From an uncultured Sphingomonadales bacterium (GTDB taxonomy: Bacteria; Pseudomonadota; Alphaproteobacteria; Sphingomonadales; Sphingomonadaceae): DNA of 64,000 nt. Under the pieces are notes generated by a model. That model did no database searches, was not told the origin of the DNA, and was given only the letters and a program-made list of their open reading frames with translations. Made by a program: the position numbers and the translations under genes. Shown piece after piece: positions 53,793 to 63,284 of the stretch. The first letter of the stretch is position 1, and every line of letters begins with the position of its first letter. The stretch covers positions 124,001 through 188,000 of the forward strand of contig CAILBC010000022.1 in the NCBI GenBank assembly GCA_903832325.1. The letters run 5' to 3'.

Positions 53793-54701
53793 ATGGAACA
53801 GTCCGGAACGACCGACGATACCGGGGCGCAGACGGCCTATGCCCACCTGGCAGGCGCGCTGGGCGGCACGGCAAAAGGGTTTGGCGTGGCCCAGGGGTGG
53901 ATCGCCCCGGTTGCGCTGTTTGATGCCGCCGGCGGATTTGGCGAAGAATGCTGGACCGATGGCCTGCCCGTTACGGTGATCGCCTCGCGGTTGCACGGCA
54001 CGCAAGTGACCTGGCATTGCGGCAAGGCGGCCGGCCGGACCAGCGGGCCGCATTGCATCGCGGTGCAACCGCGCGGCACGCCCAACCACGCGCGCGCGCG
54101 CGGGGCGATCCGCTTTGCCCAGACCTTCCTGCCCGATGCGCTGATCGACCGTGTGGCCGATTCGATCCGCCCGGGCGCGCGCGCCAGCGGCATGATCCGC
54201 GATGATCTGATCTTTCACCCCGATCGCGAGTTCGAGGCGCTGGTGCACCGGCATGTGCGCACCGCGCAATCGGGCGCCAGCGCGCTGGAACTGGAGGCGA
54301 GCGCCATCCCGCTGATCGGCACGCTGCTGCGCCGGTATCACGGGTTTGGCGAACCGCAAGTCACGCGCGGCGGGCTGGCCCCCTGGCAATTGCGCCGGGT
54401 TTGCGATGCGATGGAGGCGCAGATCGACGCAGATATCGGGCTGGACATGCTGGCGGAAATCGCCGGCTGTTCGCAATCGCATTTCAGCCGCGCGTTCAAG
54501 CAATCGGCCGGGATGTCACCCTTTCGCTGGCTGCTGGAGCGGCGGATCGACCGGGCCAAGGCGCTGCTGTCCGATCCGCGGCAGGGTCTGGCGGAAATCG
54601 CGCTCGCGGTAGGATTTGCCGCCCAGCCGCAATTCACCACCGCGTTCCGCCGCGCCACCGGCACCACCCCCGGCCATTGGCGGCGCCAGCGACTGGCATG
54701 A
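53793..54701 (+). CDS. AraC-family regulator
   Basis: A 302-residue activator. The C-terminal 100 residues carry the double HTH: DMLAEIAGCSQSHFSRAFK and AEIALAVGFAAQPQFTTAFRRATGTTPGHWR. The N-terminal 190 residues have an unrecognised sensing part containing HCIAVQPRGTPNHARARG. It reads toward an IS110 remnant. Confidence 0.9.
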   Translation: MEQSGTTDDTGAQTAYAHLAGALGGTAKGFGVAQGWIAPVALFDAAGGFGEECWTDGLPVTVIASRLHGTQVTWHCGKAAGRTSGPHCIAVQPRGTPNHARARGAIRFAQTFLPDALIDRVADSIRPGARASGMIRDDLIFHPDREFEALVHRHVRTAQSGASALELEASAIPLIGTLLRRYHGFGEPQVTRGGLAPWQLRRVCDAMEAQIDADIGLDMLAEIAGCSQSHFSRAFKQSAGMSPFRWLLERRIDRAKALLSDPRQGLAEIALAVGFAAQPQFTTAFRRATGTTPGHWRRQRLA

Positions 54702-54855
54702 TCCGCATCCCGCCCTCACCGCGCATAAGGCCTGCGCCTCAGGGCACCGTTTGAAGCCTCCGAGCGCGGCGCATACTGTGCGGCGCGGAAGCATTCGCTG
54801 CACCGTTGAACGGCAGCAAGTGGAGGGGGCGGACATAGCCCCATTTTCCTCGTCA

Positions 54856-54981
54856 TCAAGTCAGTTGAGGCCGTGCCATTGCGTCACGGATTCGAGCGTT
54901 TGCGATGGTGATGATTTTGCGCATGACGGCTGCGAGGGCGAGTCTTTTGGGTGTTCCGGCCGCGCAATTTGTCGGCGCAGC
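54856..54981 (-). pseudogene. IS110-family transposase C-terminal remnant
   Basis: On the minus strand, directly after the stop codon of the beta-propeller gene and in the same frame, about 41 codons read TNCAAGTPKRLALAAV, then MRKIITIANARIRDAM and ARPQLT before TGA (54856-54858). The GTPKRLALAAVMRKIITIANA pattern (split here for length) is the C-terminus of IS110 transposases. No start or catalytic domain remains, and the left flank (54702-54855) is probably the rest of the decayed element. Confidence 0.8.
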
Positions 54982-55920
54982 CTAGCGGGGGGTGCCGATC
55001 GTTGCGGGCGCCGGCCACCAGGACAGGGTGTGGTGGTCGTGGGCCGTGGTCCACACCCCGGCCGGGGTATAGCGCAGCGCGCCGCTGCCTACCACTTTGC
55101 CCACGCGCGCCAGGATGGCCAGCGATGCGGGATCGATCACTGCGAACTCCTGGTCATCCGTGGTGCGCAGCCAGACTTTGCCGCCGCCGGCATCGATGTC
55201 GCCATATTTCAGGTTGTCGCCCACTTTCACCCGGCCGGTGACATCGCCACTGGCCGGGTCGATCCGCGCAAGGGTGCCGTCGCCCTGCTCCTGGACCCAC
55301 ACCGCACCTTCGCCGGCAACCAGAAAGCCCGGTTCGCGGCCCAGCGGCGTGGTTTTGGTCACAGTGTTGGTCGCCGGATCGATCCGCTGAATGGTCTGCT
55401 GCGTCCCGCTGACCGCCCACACATAGCCCAGCCCGAAGGCCATGTAGAACGCGCCGGGATTGACCGGGATGGTCGCGATCACTTTGTTCGTTGCGGGATC
55501 GACGCGGGCGATCGCACCCTTGGCGTCGCTGCCGACCCATACCGACCCGGCGCCTTCGACGACATTGAGTTCGCCCATCGGGTTGGCGATGCCGGTGGCG
55601 ATTGTCGCCACGATCCGGGCCTTGCGCGTGTCGATGCGGTTGAGCGTGCCGGTGGAACAGTCCGCCACCCACAGCGCGCCTTTGGTCAGGGCCATGGCGC
55701 CGCAGGGATGGGCCAGCGGCACCGCGGCCAGCTTGCGCGTGCGTGACCAGCGCTCAACCCGGCCCTTGTTGGTGGCCCATACGGTGCGGCCGTCAACAGT
55801 CAGAAAATCGGCAAAGCCGGGAACGGTGATGACGTGGGCCTGCTGCGCCCGGGCGCCGACCGGGGCAATCGCGCAGGCCATCACGGCGGCGGCAATCATC
55901 ATGCGAACACTGTGCAGCAT
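54982..55920 (-). CDS. Secreted beta-propeller (YVTN/Vgb-like) protein
   Basis: A 312-residue protein with a signal peptide (MMIAAAVMACAIAPVGARA-QQA) and about six repeats of the form GS-VWVG...-IARVDPATNKVIATIPV, typical of YVTN/streptogramin-lyase-like propellers. The catalytic His pair of Vgb lyase cannot be placed with confidence, so a binding role is as likely. Its C-terminus (GTPR, stop) abuts an IS110 fragment, so the original 3' end may have been replaced. Confidence 0.82.
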   Translation of the reverse strand: MLHSVRMMIAAAVMACAIAPVGARAQQAHVITVPGFADFLTVDGRTVWATNKGRVERWSRTRKLAAVPLAHPCGAMALTKGALWVADCSTGTLNRIDTRKARIVATIATGIANPMGELNVVEGAGSVWVGSDAKGAIARVDPATNKVIATIPVNPGAFYMAFGLGYVWAVSGTQQTIQRIDPATNTVTKTTPLGREPGFLVAGEGAVWVQEQGDGTLARIDPASGDVTGRVKVGDNLKYGDIDAGGGKVWLRTTDDQEFAVIDPASLAILARVGKVVGSGALRYTPAGVWTTAHDHHTLSWWPAPATIGTPR

Positions 55921-56356
55921 CGGTCCGTTCACCTTTTTCCCGGCAATGGCGCCCGGTTCTGTTGTAACCCGCGCCATCGCGCGCCGATCTGACGCGATTG
56001 CGTCGCGCCTGACAAGCGGTGAAGCGTCATGGGCGTGAGCAAGCTGGAAGGGGCAAGCTGGTCCTAGGGGCTAAACCGTGCGGGGGCATACGGTAGTTGG
56101 CGTATCTGCGCCGGCTGCAACTGCGCGTAAGGCTGCACGGGATTGCGTATTCGCGTTGCAAAACACGCATGGCCGTACCGATCGGCAGGTTCGATCAGGC
56201 GGAGCGCGGTGTGCCATTGCGGAAAAAGGCTCCGGCATTGCCTGGCCGTTCCGGGGCATGGTATTGTGGTTGGGGCCGTGACCGGCCGGGTGCGATCAGA
56301 ATTTGGCAAGACTTTGGGGACTATCCTGTTCCGGCAGACGATGACGAGGTTCGACC
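55921..56356. other. Divergent intergenic region
   Basis: About 436 bp between the propeller gene and the hydroxylase gene. Small frames on both strands lack ribosome sites. No repeat or promoter pair convinces me. Confidence 0.4.
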
Positions 56357-57289
56357 GTGGCCAAGACCGCCGATGGCATGAAGACCGAGACCGCCTTCTG
56401 GACGGGCAATGACATGCGCACCGCCGCGCTCAATCTGTTGCCCCCGGCCACCGTGGCCGCGGTCGTGGCGTTCTGGTCGCTGGCGCCGAGCGCCGTGGTC
56501 AACAATCCGCTGTCGATCCTGATCGCCGGCGGGGTGACGCTGGGGTTTGTTCAGGCGCTGGAATGGGTTCACGAACGCCATGTGACCTGGCGGCTGACCT
56601 GGCGCGAATTCCTGACCGACCTGTTCTATGTCATCCTGGGCTATACCGCGATCGAGTGGCTGTCTTCGCATCTGGCCGAAGATCCGCTTAAGGCGGTCAA
56701 GCAGACGCTGCACATTGCCACGCCCTGGGCCGAACACATGCCGTTTCTGGCGCAAGTGGCGCTGATCATATTCCTGATCGAATTCGGGCAGTACTGGATG
56801 CATCGCCTGATGCACAATTTCACGCCGTTCTGGCTGACTCATGCGCCGCATCACCACATCACCCAGCTGAACGCGATGAAAGGCGCGGTGGGCAATCCCA
56901 TCGAGCTGTTCCTGATCAGCCTGAGCGTGGTTGCGCTGTTTGATTTCCAGCTGCCCGCGCTGTTTTGCGCCGGCAACGTGCTGGCCGCGGTTTCGATCTA
57001 CGCCCATGCCAATGTCCGATCCGATCCGCCGGCGTGGTATGCGTTTTTCTTCACCACGATCCGCAACCACAGCCTGCACCATTCGGTGCCGCTGGAAGAT
57101 ACGCGGTGCAACTATGCCAATTCGCTGATCCTGATCGACCGCGTGTTCGGCACGTTCCGCGATGGCGAGGGCATCATTGTCGGCCAGGAAGAGCGCAAGC
57201 GGCTGTCGATCCGCGACCAATGGCTGTTTCCCTTTGTGCCGGTGATCCGCCTGTTCCGGAACCGCCAGCGGCAATCCGCCACGGCCTGA
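56357..57289 (+). CDS. Fatty acid hydroxylase / sterol desaturase family protein
   Basis: A 310-residue membrane protein with about four helices and the three His clusters of the di-iron hydroxylase superfamily: HRLMH (with QYWMHRLMHNF), HAPHHH and NHSLHH. It would hydroxylate or desaturate a lipid chain; in sphingomonads a sphingolipid or carotenoid substrate is plausible but not shown. It starts MAKTADGMK. Confidence 0.88.
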   Translation: MAKTADGMKTETAFWTGNDMRTAALNLLPPATVAAVVAFWSLAPSAVVNNPLSILIAGGVTLGFVQALEWVHERHVTWRLTWREFLTDLFYVILGYTAIEWLSSHLAEDPLKAVKQTLHIATPWAEHMPFLAQVALIIFLIEFGQYWMHRLMHNFTPFWLTHAPHHHITQLNAMKGAVGNPIELFLISLSVVALFDFQLPALFCAGNVLAAVSIYAHANVRSDPPAWYAFFFTTIRNHSLHHSVPLEDTRCNYANSLILIDRVFGTFRDGEGIIVGQEERKRLSIRDQWLFPFVPVIRLFRNRQRQSATA

Positions 57290-57369
57290 GACCGGCGGCG
57301 CCACAACCCCAGGCGCGTGCCCGGACCCCGGCTGCCCCAACGCGGGGCGCCGGGGCCGGGCCCCCCGCA

Positions 57370-58287
57370 TCATTCCACTCCCAACATCGCCGATCCCACC
57401 ACGGGAATGCCAAAGCTGTGGCATTGATCGACCACGCGCCGCGCGCGCAGGCTGCGCGTGGCCGATGCGTGCGTGACCAGCAGGGCGCCGCGCGTGGCCG
57501 AGCCGATGATCTGGTAATCGCTGCCCACTGCGGCCGCGGGCGTATCGACAATGATCATGTCAAAACGCTGGCGCACATGATCGATGAACTGGGTCAGCGT
57601 TTCGCGCAGGAGCAGTTCCTGAGGGTTTGATGGAATGCCGCCCACCGGCAACACCGACAGCGTGGGCATTGATGGCAGCACATGCACCAGCCCCTGCGCC
57701 CCGCGCGCGCCCGACAGCAGCGCCGACAGCCCGGGCACAGCCGGCGAAATGCCAAAGATGGCGTGCTGGCGCGGATGGCGCATGTCGCCATCCACCAGCA
57801 GCGTGTTGAACCCGACCTGGGCAAAGCCGGCGGCCAGATTGGCGGCCATCAGCGATCGGCCCTCGCCCCGGTCGGCGCTGACCACGGCCAGTGTGCGTTC
57901 GCCCTTTGGGTGTTTGAACCAGCGCAGCGCCAGCGCATTGCGGATTGACCGGTAATCTTCGGCCTGGGGCGAATTGGGCCGGGTAAACGTGACTGGTTCG
58001 CCCGACCAGCCATCGCCCGGATCGCCGATCTGTTCGGCCACGGCGCGATCGAGCGTGTCCTGATCGATCACCCCGAGTTCGACCGCGGCATCGCCGAACG
58101 GGCGCCCGTGGCTGCGGGCAAAGGCGGTGATTTCCGCCGCCTGCTCTGCGGTAATCAGGTGCGCCTGTTCGAGCGCGCGGCCAATCGTGCCGCCATCGTC
58201 GGGCAGGTTGCCAGGGTGTGCGCCAGGGTGGGCAGCAGGTTGGGGATCGGCGGCCGGTTCGGCCACAGCATCAGTCATATAGGCCAT
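57370..58287 (-). CDS. epsG: Chain-length tyrosine-kinase-like protein EpsG
   Basis: A 305-residue cytoplasmic ATPase. The N-terminal 90 residues carry a type II secretion-like domain (GRALEQAHLITAEQAAEI), then a BY-kinase domain: Walker A-like SADRGEGRSLMAANLA, A' LLVDGDMRHPRQH, Walker B MIIVDTPAA. The usual GKS/T lysine is Arg, as in some EpsG proteins. There is no Tyr-rich C-terminal tail. It probably controls chain length with EpsF. It is the last gene of the eps run. AHPG repeats occur near the N-terminus. Confidence 0.9.
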   Translation of the reverse strand: MAYMTDAVAEPAADPQPAAHPGAHPGNLPDDGGTIGRALEQAHLITAEQAAEITAFARSHGRPFGDAAVELGVIDQDTLDRAVAEQIGDPGDGWSGEPVTFTRPNSPQAEDYRSIRNALALRWFKHPKGERTLAVVSADRGEGRSLMAANLAAGFAQVGFNTLLVDGDMRHPRQHAIFGISPAVPGLSALLSGARGAQGLVHVLPSMPTLSVLPVGGIPSNPQELLLRETLTQFIDHVRQRFDMIIVDTPAAAVGSDYQIIGSATRGALLVTHASATRSLRARRVVDQCHSFGIPVVGSAMLGVE

Positions 58288-58380
58288 GGTCTGGTCCCTT
58301 TCGTGGCGTGGACGGCGCAAATGCGCCGGCACGCGGCAAGCGTTGGTATGGCATTGAGGCGATAAGGATCGGCCGGCGCA

Positions 58381-59781
58381 TCACCGCCCCGATGATCCGG
58401 GCAGATAGCGCATGGTTGCGCCCAGCAGCAGCCGCCGCCCGGGCAGCGCCGCCTGGCGCACCCCGCCCAGGCTTGGCACACCCAGCCAGGCGGGAATGTC
58501 GTCAGGCACGCGCAGCCGGTGATCGAGCAGTTCGGAAATGATCGCCAGCCCCATGCCGAGCAGCAGACCGACCAGGCCGCTGGCCACGACCAGCAGCGTG
58601 CGCGGCAGCCCGGCGGGCCTTTCCGGGGCTTCGGCCCGCGCGAGCAGCGTCACGTTGCTGATGTTGCTCGCGCTGACGAGCGCATTTTGCGCCTGGCGTG
58701 CGCTCAGCGCTTCATAGGTGGTTTTCAGGTTGTCGACATTTTCCTGCAGCGACAGCAGTTCACCGCGCGCCTTCTGGCTGGCGATGGTTTTCTGCCGCTG
58801 CGCCGCCACTGCGCCTTCCAACTGGTGAACGCTGGCCGTCGCCTGGCCCGAAGTGTTGGCCGCGCTTGCCGCCACCAGCGCCTTTTGCTGTGCCAGCTGG
58901 CTGCGCAGCGTGTCCAGTTGCCCGGTCACCTGGCGATAATCGACATTGTTCGGCCCGGCGAGCGTTGCCAATTGTCGGCGCTGCGATTCCAGCCTGGCGA
59001 TTTCCACTTGCAGGCTTTGCACCACCGGGCTGCTCATCACATCGGGCAGCGCGCCACCCGCGCTGCGCTGGTTCAGCGCCGCCTGCGTCGCCTGTGCGGC
59101 GGCAAGCTGCTGCGACAGCGCCATCAGCTTGGTATCATCGGCGCCCGACCCGTCGGGATTGGTCGCGACACCCAGTTCGGCGCGCTTTGCGCTGAGCCGC
59201 GCTTGTGCCTCGGCGAGTTGCCGGGCCAGATTGTCGACATTGCTGCGATAGTTGTCGCTGGCCTGTTGCGCCGGCTGGCGCTGCAGATCGACCGTGACCT
59301 TGCGATAGGCATCGGCAAACGTGTTGGCATAGATCGCCGCGAGTTGCGCATCGGCCTCGGTAAAGCTGATCGCGATTACCCGCGAACTTTCCGACGGGGT
59401 GACACGCAGATCCTTTTGCAGGCGCGCGGCGAAATAGGACCGCGCATCCAGTTTCGATCCGCTTTCGCGATAGACGTCCATCGCATCCGGATTGCGCACC
59501 AGCCCCAGCGCATCCACCGCGGCAAGGGCGACGGTGTTCGACTGGATCACATCGACCTGTGTGGCCAGATAATCGGACTGCAACTGCGGCATGACCCCGG
59601 GATCGCCGTTGATCGCAACCGCCGCAGGGGCCCGCACATCGATCAGCACCTGGGCCACGGCGGTATAGCGGCTGGGCGCGATGAGCGCCCACAGCAGCGC
59701 AAGCACGAGGCCGAGCACCATCGCCAGCGCCGGAACGCGCCAGCGCGCCAGCAGAATTCGCAGGAATTGGGAAACATTCAT
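58381..59781 (-). CDS. epsF: Chain-length determinant protein EpsF (Wzz/GumC type)
   Basis: A 466-residue polysaccharide co-polymerase with membrane helices near residues 15-33 and 410-430, and a long coiled-coil periplasmic region (Wzz head at about 40-140; GNVD-like Q-rich helices later; PERPAGLPRTLL just before the second helix). It cooperates with EpsG. The start at 59781 (MNVSQFLRILLARWR) fits the family. The 113 bp to epsE hold repeats. Confidence 0.93.
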   Translation of the reverse strand: MNVSQFLRILLARWRVPALAMVLGLVLALLWALIAPSRYTAVAQVLIDVRAPAAVAINGDPGVMPQLQSDYLATQVDVIQSNTVALAAVDALGLVRNPDAMDVYRESGSKLDARSYFAARLQKDLRVTPSESSRVIAISFTEADAQLAAIYANTFADAYRKVTVDLQRQPAQQASDNYRSNVDNLARQLAEAQARLSAKRAELGVATNPDGSGADDTKLMALSQQLAAAQATQAALNQRSAGGALPDVMSSPVVQSLQVEIARLESQRRQLATLAGPNNVDYRQVTGQLDTLRSQLAQQKALVAASAANTSGQATASVHQLEGAVAAQRQKTIASQKARGELLSLQENVDNLKTTYEALSARQAQNALVSASNISNVTLLARAEAPERPAGLPRTLLVVASGLVGLLLGMGLAIISELLDHRLRVPDDIPAWLGVPSLGGVRQAALPGRRLLLGATMRYLPGSSGR

Positions 59782-59894
59782 GATGCCTGTCCCTTTGGAA
59801 TGTGGCCACTGCGGCACAGCCGGCGCAGCGCTGATACGGTGGACGGGTGCAGCCGCGGCGCCCGATGCAGACCGGTGGCCCGCTTGATCAAAAC

Positions 59895-59939
59895 ACGCAT
59901 GATCAGAATACGCATGATCAGAATACGCATGATCAGAAT
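59895..59939. repeat. Three 15-bp repeats copying the epsE stop
   Basis: Three perfect copies of acgcatgatcagaat (59895-59909, 59910-59924, 59925-59939) plus a degenerate fourth to the left. On the minus strand each copy reads GTATTC-TGA, so the last two codons and stop of epsE are repeated three times in frame. Confidence 0.92.
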
Positions 59940-60859
59940 ACTCGGCGGCCGACCATGACCAGATCGCCCGGTTCGATCGGCGATCCAGCGTCGGCGCGGG
60001 CGATCAAAGCCTTGTCGCCATCGCCGCGCTTGTGCGTGACTTTGATATTGCTGCGGCTGGCGTTGGGGGTGAAACCGCCGGCCAGCGCCAGCGCCTGCCC
60101 CACGGTCATGTCCTTTTCGATCGGATAGGCGCCGGGCCGGCCGACTTCGCCCGACACATAGACCACCCCGGCAGCAGCCACGACGAGCACTTCGCCGCTG
60201 CGCGCCGGGCGGTCGGCATTGCCGGAAACCAGATCAGCCATCAAAAACCGTTCGCGCGTGCCATCGGGGTGAATAACGACGACATTGCCCGCCCCGGTGC
60301 CGATCGGCGCCCCGGCACGCGCCAGCACGGTGGACAGCATCAGGCTGCGCGCATCAAGCGGAATGCTGCCCGGGCGGCCGACTTCGCCCATCACCTGAAT
60401 CACATGAGCGCGCACTTCGCTAACCAGAACGGTGACTTGAGGATTGAGCAGGATGCCGCGCCGCCGGATTTCCGCAGCGATCTGTGCGGCGGCATCGACT
60501 GCGGTCAATCCGTCGAGCGATACTGGCCCAACCCCCGGAATTTCAACCGATCCATCACGCCCGGTGCGGAGCATCCCACCGATATCGGGGGCGCGATAAA
60601 CGGCAACGGACAAAAGATCGCCTGCACCGATCTGGTAATCGGCCGCCGCGCCATTGCCCACCACGACCGGGGCCGGCATGGCCGTGCCGGTCGGGGTTGA
60701 CGCCTGTCCGCCACCACCTGCCATCTGGGCGCAGGCCGGCGCCACGGACAGGAGCGCCGACAGCGCCAGCCCGCAAAGCGTCAGACGAGCGGGCCGGGCG
60801 GTGCGGGAATGCCGGACAGATCCCGGCGCAAAAAGCGATTTGTGGTGTGGTTGCAGCAT
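59933..60859 (-). CDS. epsE: Polysaccharide export protein EpsE (Wza-like)
   Basis: A 308-residue outer-membrane exporter: signal peptide (LCGLALSALLSVAPACA), a poly_export domain (YQIGAGDLLSVAVYRAPDIGG, DGSVEIPGVGPVSLDG) and SLBB domains (HVIQVMGEVGRPGSIPLD; VVYVSGEVGRPGAYPI). AGGGGA lies eight bases before the ATG at 60859. It ends inside a stop-codon repeat. Confidence 0.93.
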   Translation of the reverse strand: MLQPHHKSLFAPGSVRHSRTARPARLTLCGLALSALLSVAPACAQMAGGGGQASTPTGTAMPAPVVVGNGAAADYQIGAGDLLSVAVYRAPDIGGMLRTGRDGSVEIPGVGPVSLDGLTAVDAAAQIAAEIRRRGILLNPQVTVLVSEVRAHVIQVMGEVGRPGSIPLDARSLMLSTVLARAGAPIGTGAGNVVVIHPDGTRERFLMADLVSGNADRPARSGEVLVVAAAGVVYVSGEVGRPGAYPIEKDMTVGQALALAGGFTPNASRSNIKVTHKRGDGDKALIARADAGSPIEPGDLVMVGRRVF

Positions 60860-60924
60860 GGTCTGTTCCCCTGGGGCGGATTTCCGGGCGAGGCGCAGCG
60901 TGTGGCTGCGAATGCGCGCGCGCA

Positions 60925-62178
60925 TCAGCGGCCGCGCCCGGTCATGGCGGTGGTCATCGTTTCAGGATGGGCGCCAAAGGCGTAAATCAGCGTGATCTGG
61001 CCGATATTTTCGCGGAAATTGGCGAAATGGTAGGATGAATCGCGCGATTCATGCGCATAATTGGCCACGATGGCAAAATGGCTGGACAGGCCATACGTCA
61101 CCGCGACTTCGCCGTGATAGGAATGATCGGCGCGGTCGATCGCTCCCAGGCTGTAGCTGTTGACCAGGGCCAGCTGGTCCGCTTCGAATTTGCGATGGTT
61201 GTATTCGAACCGGCTGGACAGGCGCCAGCGCTGGCCCAGCTGAACGCTGCCGGTAACATTGGCATAGCTGGTGCGCACCGAATCGACGAACAACTGATCC
61301 ACCGTTTCCAGCCGCCACCCGATCTCGGCGCTGATCACCGCATGGTCCGAAGGTTCGAATTTGACCCCGACCTGGCCGAACGGCGCGGAAAAGCTGTGCG
61401 CCAGCACCGTATGGTCATGCCGCCAGACATAAGACGCCGCGGCATTGACGCTGGTGATCGAGGTGATCTGGTAATGCAGCTTCAGATCGATCGATCGGTC
61501 GCGCAGATTGGTCGGCTGGTTAACCACGACATTGCCAAGATTGATGAACCGGTTGCCCAGCCCGCCGGTGTGCCGCTCGCCAAAGGTGAGATCGATGCGG
61601 TTGCCCAGCGGGGTGTGCCAGCCGATACCCAGCGATCCGCCATAGCGTTCGTAGTTATAGGCATCGAACAGCGCGGCGGTATTGCTGCTGCGCGTATAGA
61701 CAGGGGCCGCGACCAGCACGAGTTCGCCCGCCAGTTTCACCGCCAGTTGGGGTGCGGCATCGAACAGCGTCTGCACATCGCGCCCCGGCAGCCCGAGCGA
61801 GGCAAAGTTGCTGAGCGCACGGCGCGCGGTCAGGCTGCCGCTGACAGTCAGCGTGCGATCGAGCGTGGGGGTAGCGGAAAGCTGGATCGCATAGCCCACG
61901 TTGTTGTAGGCCGTGTTGCGCGCATAGGCTTCGTAATCGATCCCCGCCTCAAGATCGATCTTGTAGCCCGCAGGATTGAACCGCGCATCGATATCGGCAT
62001 TGCCCGAATAGACCGTGTCTGACCGCACCAGTCCGGCGGGCTGATCATCGGCGGGCAAGGCAAAGATATTGTCGTCAAGGCGCAGCACGGTGCTGGCCGA
62101 TCCGGTGATTTCGGCATGGGCAAGCGCCGGGACCACGATGCCGGCCAAAAATCCTGCCAAAAGATGCAGACGCGTCAT
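60925..62178 (-). CDS. epsL: Outer-membrane beta-barrel protein EpsL
   Basis: A 417-residue protein with a signal peptide (LLAGFLAGIVVPALAHA) and a long run of amphipathic beta strands ending in ...GQITLIYAFG. It matches the EpsL family of exosortase-linked EPS operons (LDDNIFALP near the N-terminus). It probably forms or guides the export channel with EpsE. The C-terminal 15 residues after the last strand are unusual for a barrel. Confidence 0.85.
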   Translation of the reverse strand: MTRLHLLAGFLAGIVVPALAHAEITGSASTVLRLDDNIFALPADDQPAGLVRSDTVYSGNADIDARFNPAGYKIDLEAGIDYEAYARNTAYNNVGYAIQLSATPTLDRTLTVSGSLTARRALSNFASLGLPGRDVQTLFDAAPQLAVKLAGELVLVAAPVYTRSSNTAALFDAYNYERYGGSLGIGWHTPLGNRIDLTFGERHTGGLGNRFINLGNVVVNQPTNLRDRSIDLKLHYQITSITSVNAAASYVWRHDHTVLAHSFSAPFGQVGVKFEPSDHAVISAEIGWRLETVDQLFVDSVRTSYANVTGSVQLGQRWRLSSRFEYNHRKFEADQLALVNSYSLGAIDRADHSYHGEVAVTYGLSSHFAIVANYAHESRDSSYHFANFRENIGQITLIYAFGAHPETMTTAMTGRGR

Positions 62179-62294
62179 GATTGGTGCACTCGCCAATTGA
62201 CCGGTCGAAACGCCGGATGGTGAACGGGGCGGGATGAGGGGCGGGCTATCGCCGGTGCCGCCACGGGTCCACGCGGATTGCCTCGCAAAAGGAT

Positions 62295-63284
62295 TTACTT
62301 TGGCCCCGGCGCGCCGGGCTGCAGATCGGCGCGAAGGGCAATCCGCGCGCCCGCTTTCAAACCGGCCAGTTTCTGCGCGATCAGCGTCTGGCGCAGCGCA
62401 TCGGCGGCGAGCGCGGTGCGCATGTCGGCCGCGATCGGCGCCGGATCGCTGCGCACCACCGCCATTACGCGCAGGCTGCCGCCGGTGGAACCAGCCGCCT
62501 TGCCCGGCGCGCCGGCAAAGACAACCGGTTCACCCGGCGGCGCCGATGCCAGCTGCCGTGCCATCGCCGGATCGATCAGCGCGGTGTCGAGCACCTGGCT
62601 GACCCGGCGAAATTCGGCGTGGTGCGCGCGCAACAAGGCCTCGATCGCATCCATCGCGTGAAGCGGCGCAAGGTCCTTTATGGAGGCAGAACCGGCCGGC
62701 GCCTCGATCTCTTCCACCTGGACAAAGGCGCGCCGGTCAAATCGGAACGGATTGGCCGCGACATAGCGATCGATATCGGCAGGCGCCGGTGCCGGCAGCG
62801 CCGCGGCCCAGCGCCGCACCATCATGTCCGCCAGCACCAGATCCTGCGCACGATCGCGAAAGGCCAGGAAATCGGGCGATTTGTCGATGCCCTGGCGCTG
62901 CGCCTCTTCGATCAGGAGATAGCGCGCGATGATCTTGTCGAGCGCAAGGTGCTGCGCGGCGGGATCATTGTCGGGCAGATTGGCCGCGGCCAGCTCTGCC
63001 GCCACCGCACGGTCGCTGATTTCGCGCCCGTTGACATGCGCCTCCACCTGCCCGGCGGGCACACCGCCGCACCCTTGCACCATCAGCGCAAGGCCCGGGG
63101 CCCAGACAAGCGCCACAGCGCGCGCACGAAGCCCAAGCGCCACAGCGCGCGCACGAAGCCCAAGCGCCACAGCGCGCGCACGAAGCCCAAGCGCCATAGC
63201 GCGCGCACGAAGCCAGTGCGTGCCAGGCCGCACCGCAGGGCGGCGCATGGATTTGGCAGAATCAAACTGATATGGTCTGGTCAT
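62295..63284 (-). CDS. epsD: Peptidyl-prolyl isomerase EpsD, lipoprotein
   Basis: A 329-residue SurA/PpiC-type protein. A lipobox (LMVQGC) follows an N-terminal region of four 9-residue repeats (ALGLRARAV). The SurA-like N domain (VNGREISDRAVAAELAAANL) precedes a PPIase-type stretch (FVQVEEIEAPAG). It resembles EpsD of methanolan-type clusters and may fold EpsE/L or sorted proteins. It overlaps epsI as ATGA. Confidence 0.87.
   Translation of the reverse strand: MTRPYQFDSAKSMRRPAVRPGTHWLRARAMALGLRARAVALGLRARAVALGLRARAVALVWAPGLALMVQGCGGVPAGQVEAHVNGREISDRAVAAELAAANLPDNDPAAQHLALDKIIARYLLIEEAQRQGIDKSPDFLAFRDRAQDLVLADMMVRRWAAALPAPAPADIDRYVAANPFRFDRRAFVQVEEIEAPAGSASIKDLAPLHAMDAIEALLRAHHAEFRRVSQVLDTALIDPAMARQLASAPPGEPVVFAGAPGKAAGSTGGSLRVMAVVRSDPAPIAADMRTALAADALRQTLIAQKLAGLKAGARIALRADLQPGAPGPK
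63108..63215. repeat. Four 27-bp repeats in the epsD signal region
   Basis: Four 27-bp units (63108-63134, 63135-63161, 63162-63188, 63189-63215; three perfect, one with two changes) encode repeated ALGLRARAV in the n-region before the lipobox. Each unit adds two or more positive charges. Confidence 0.93.
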
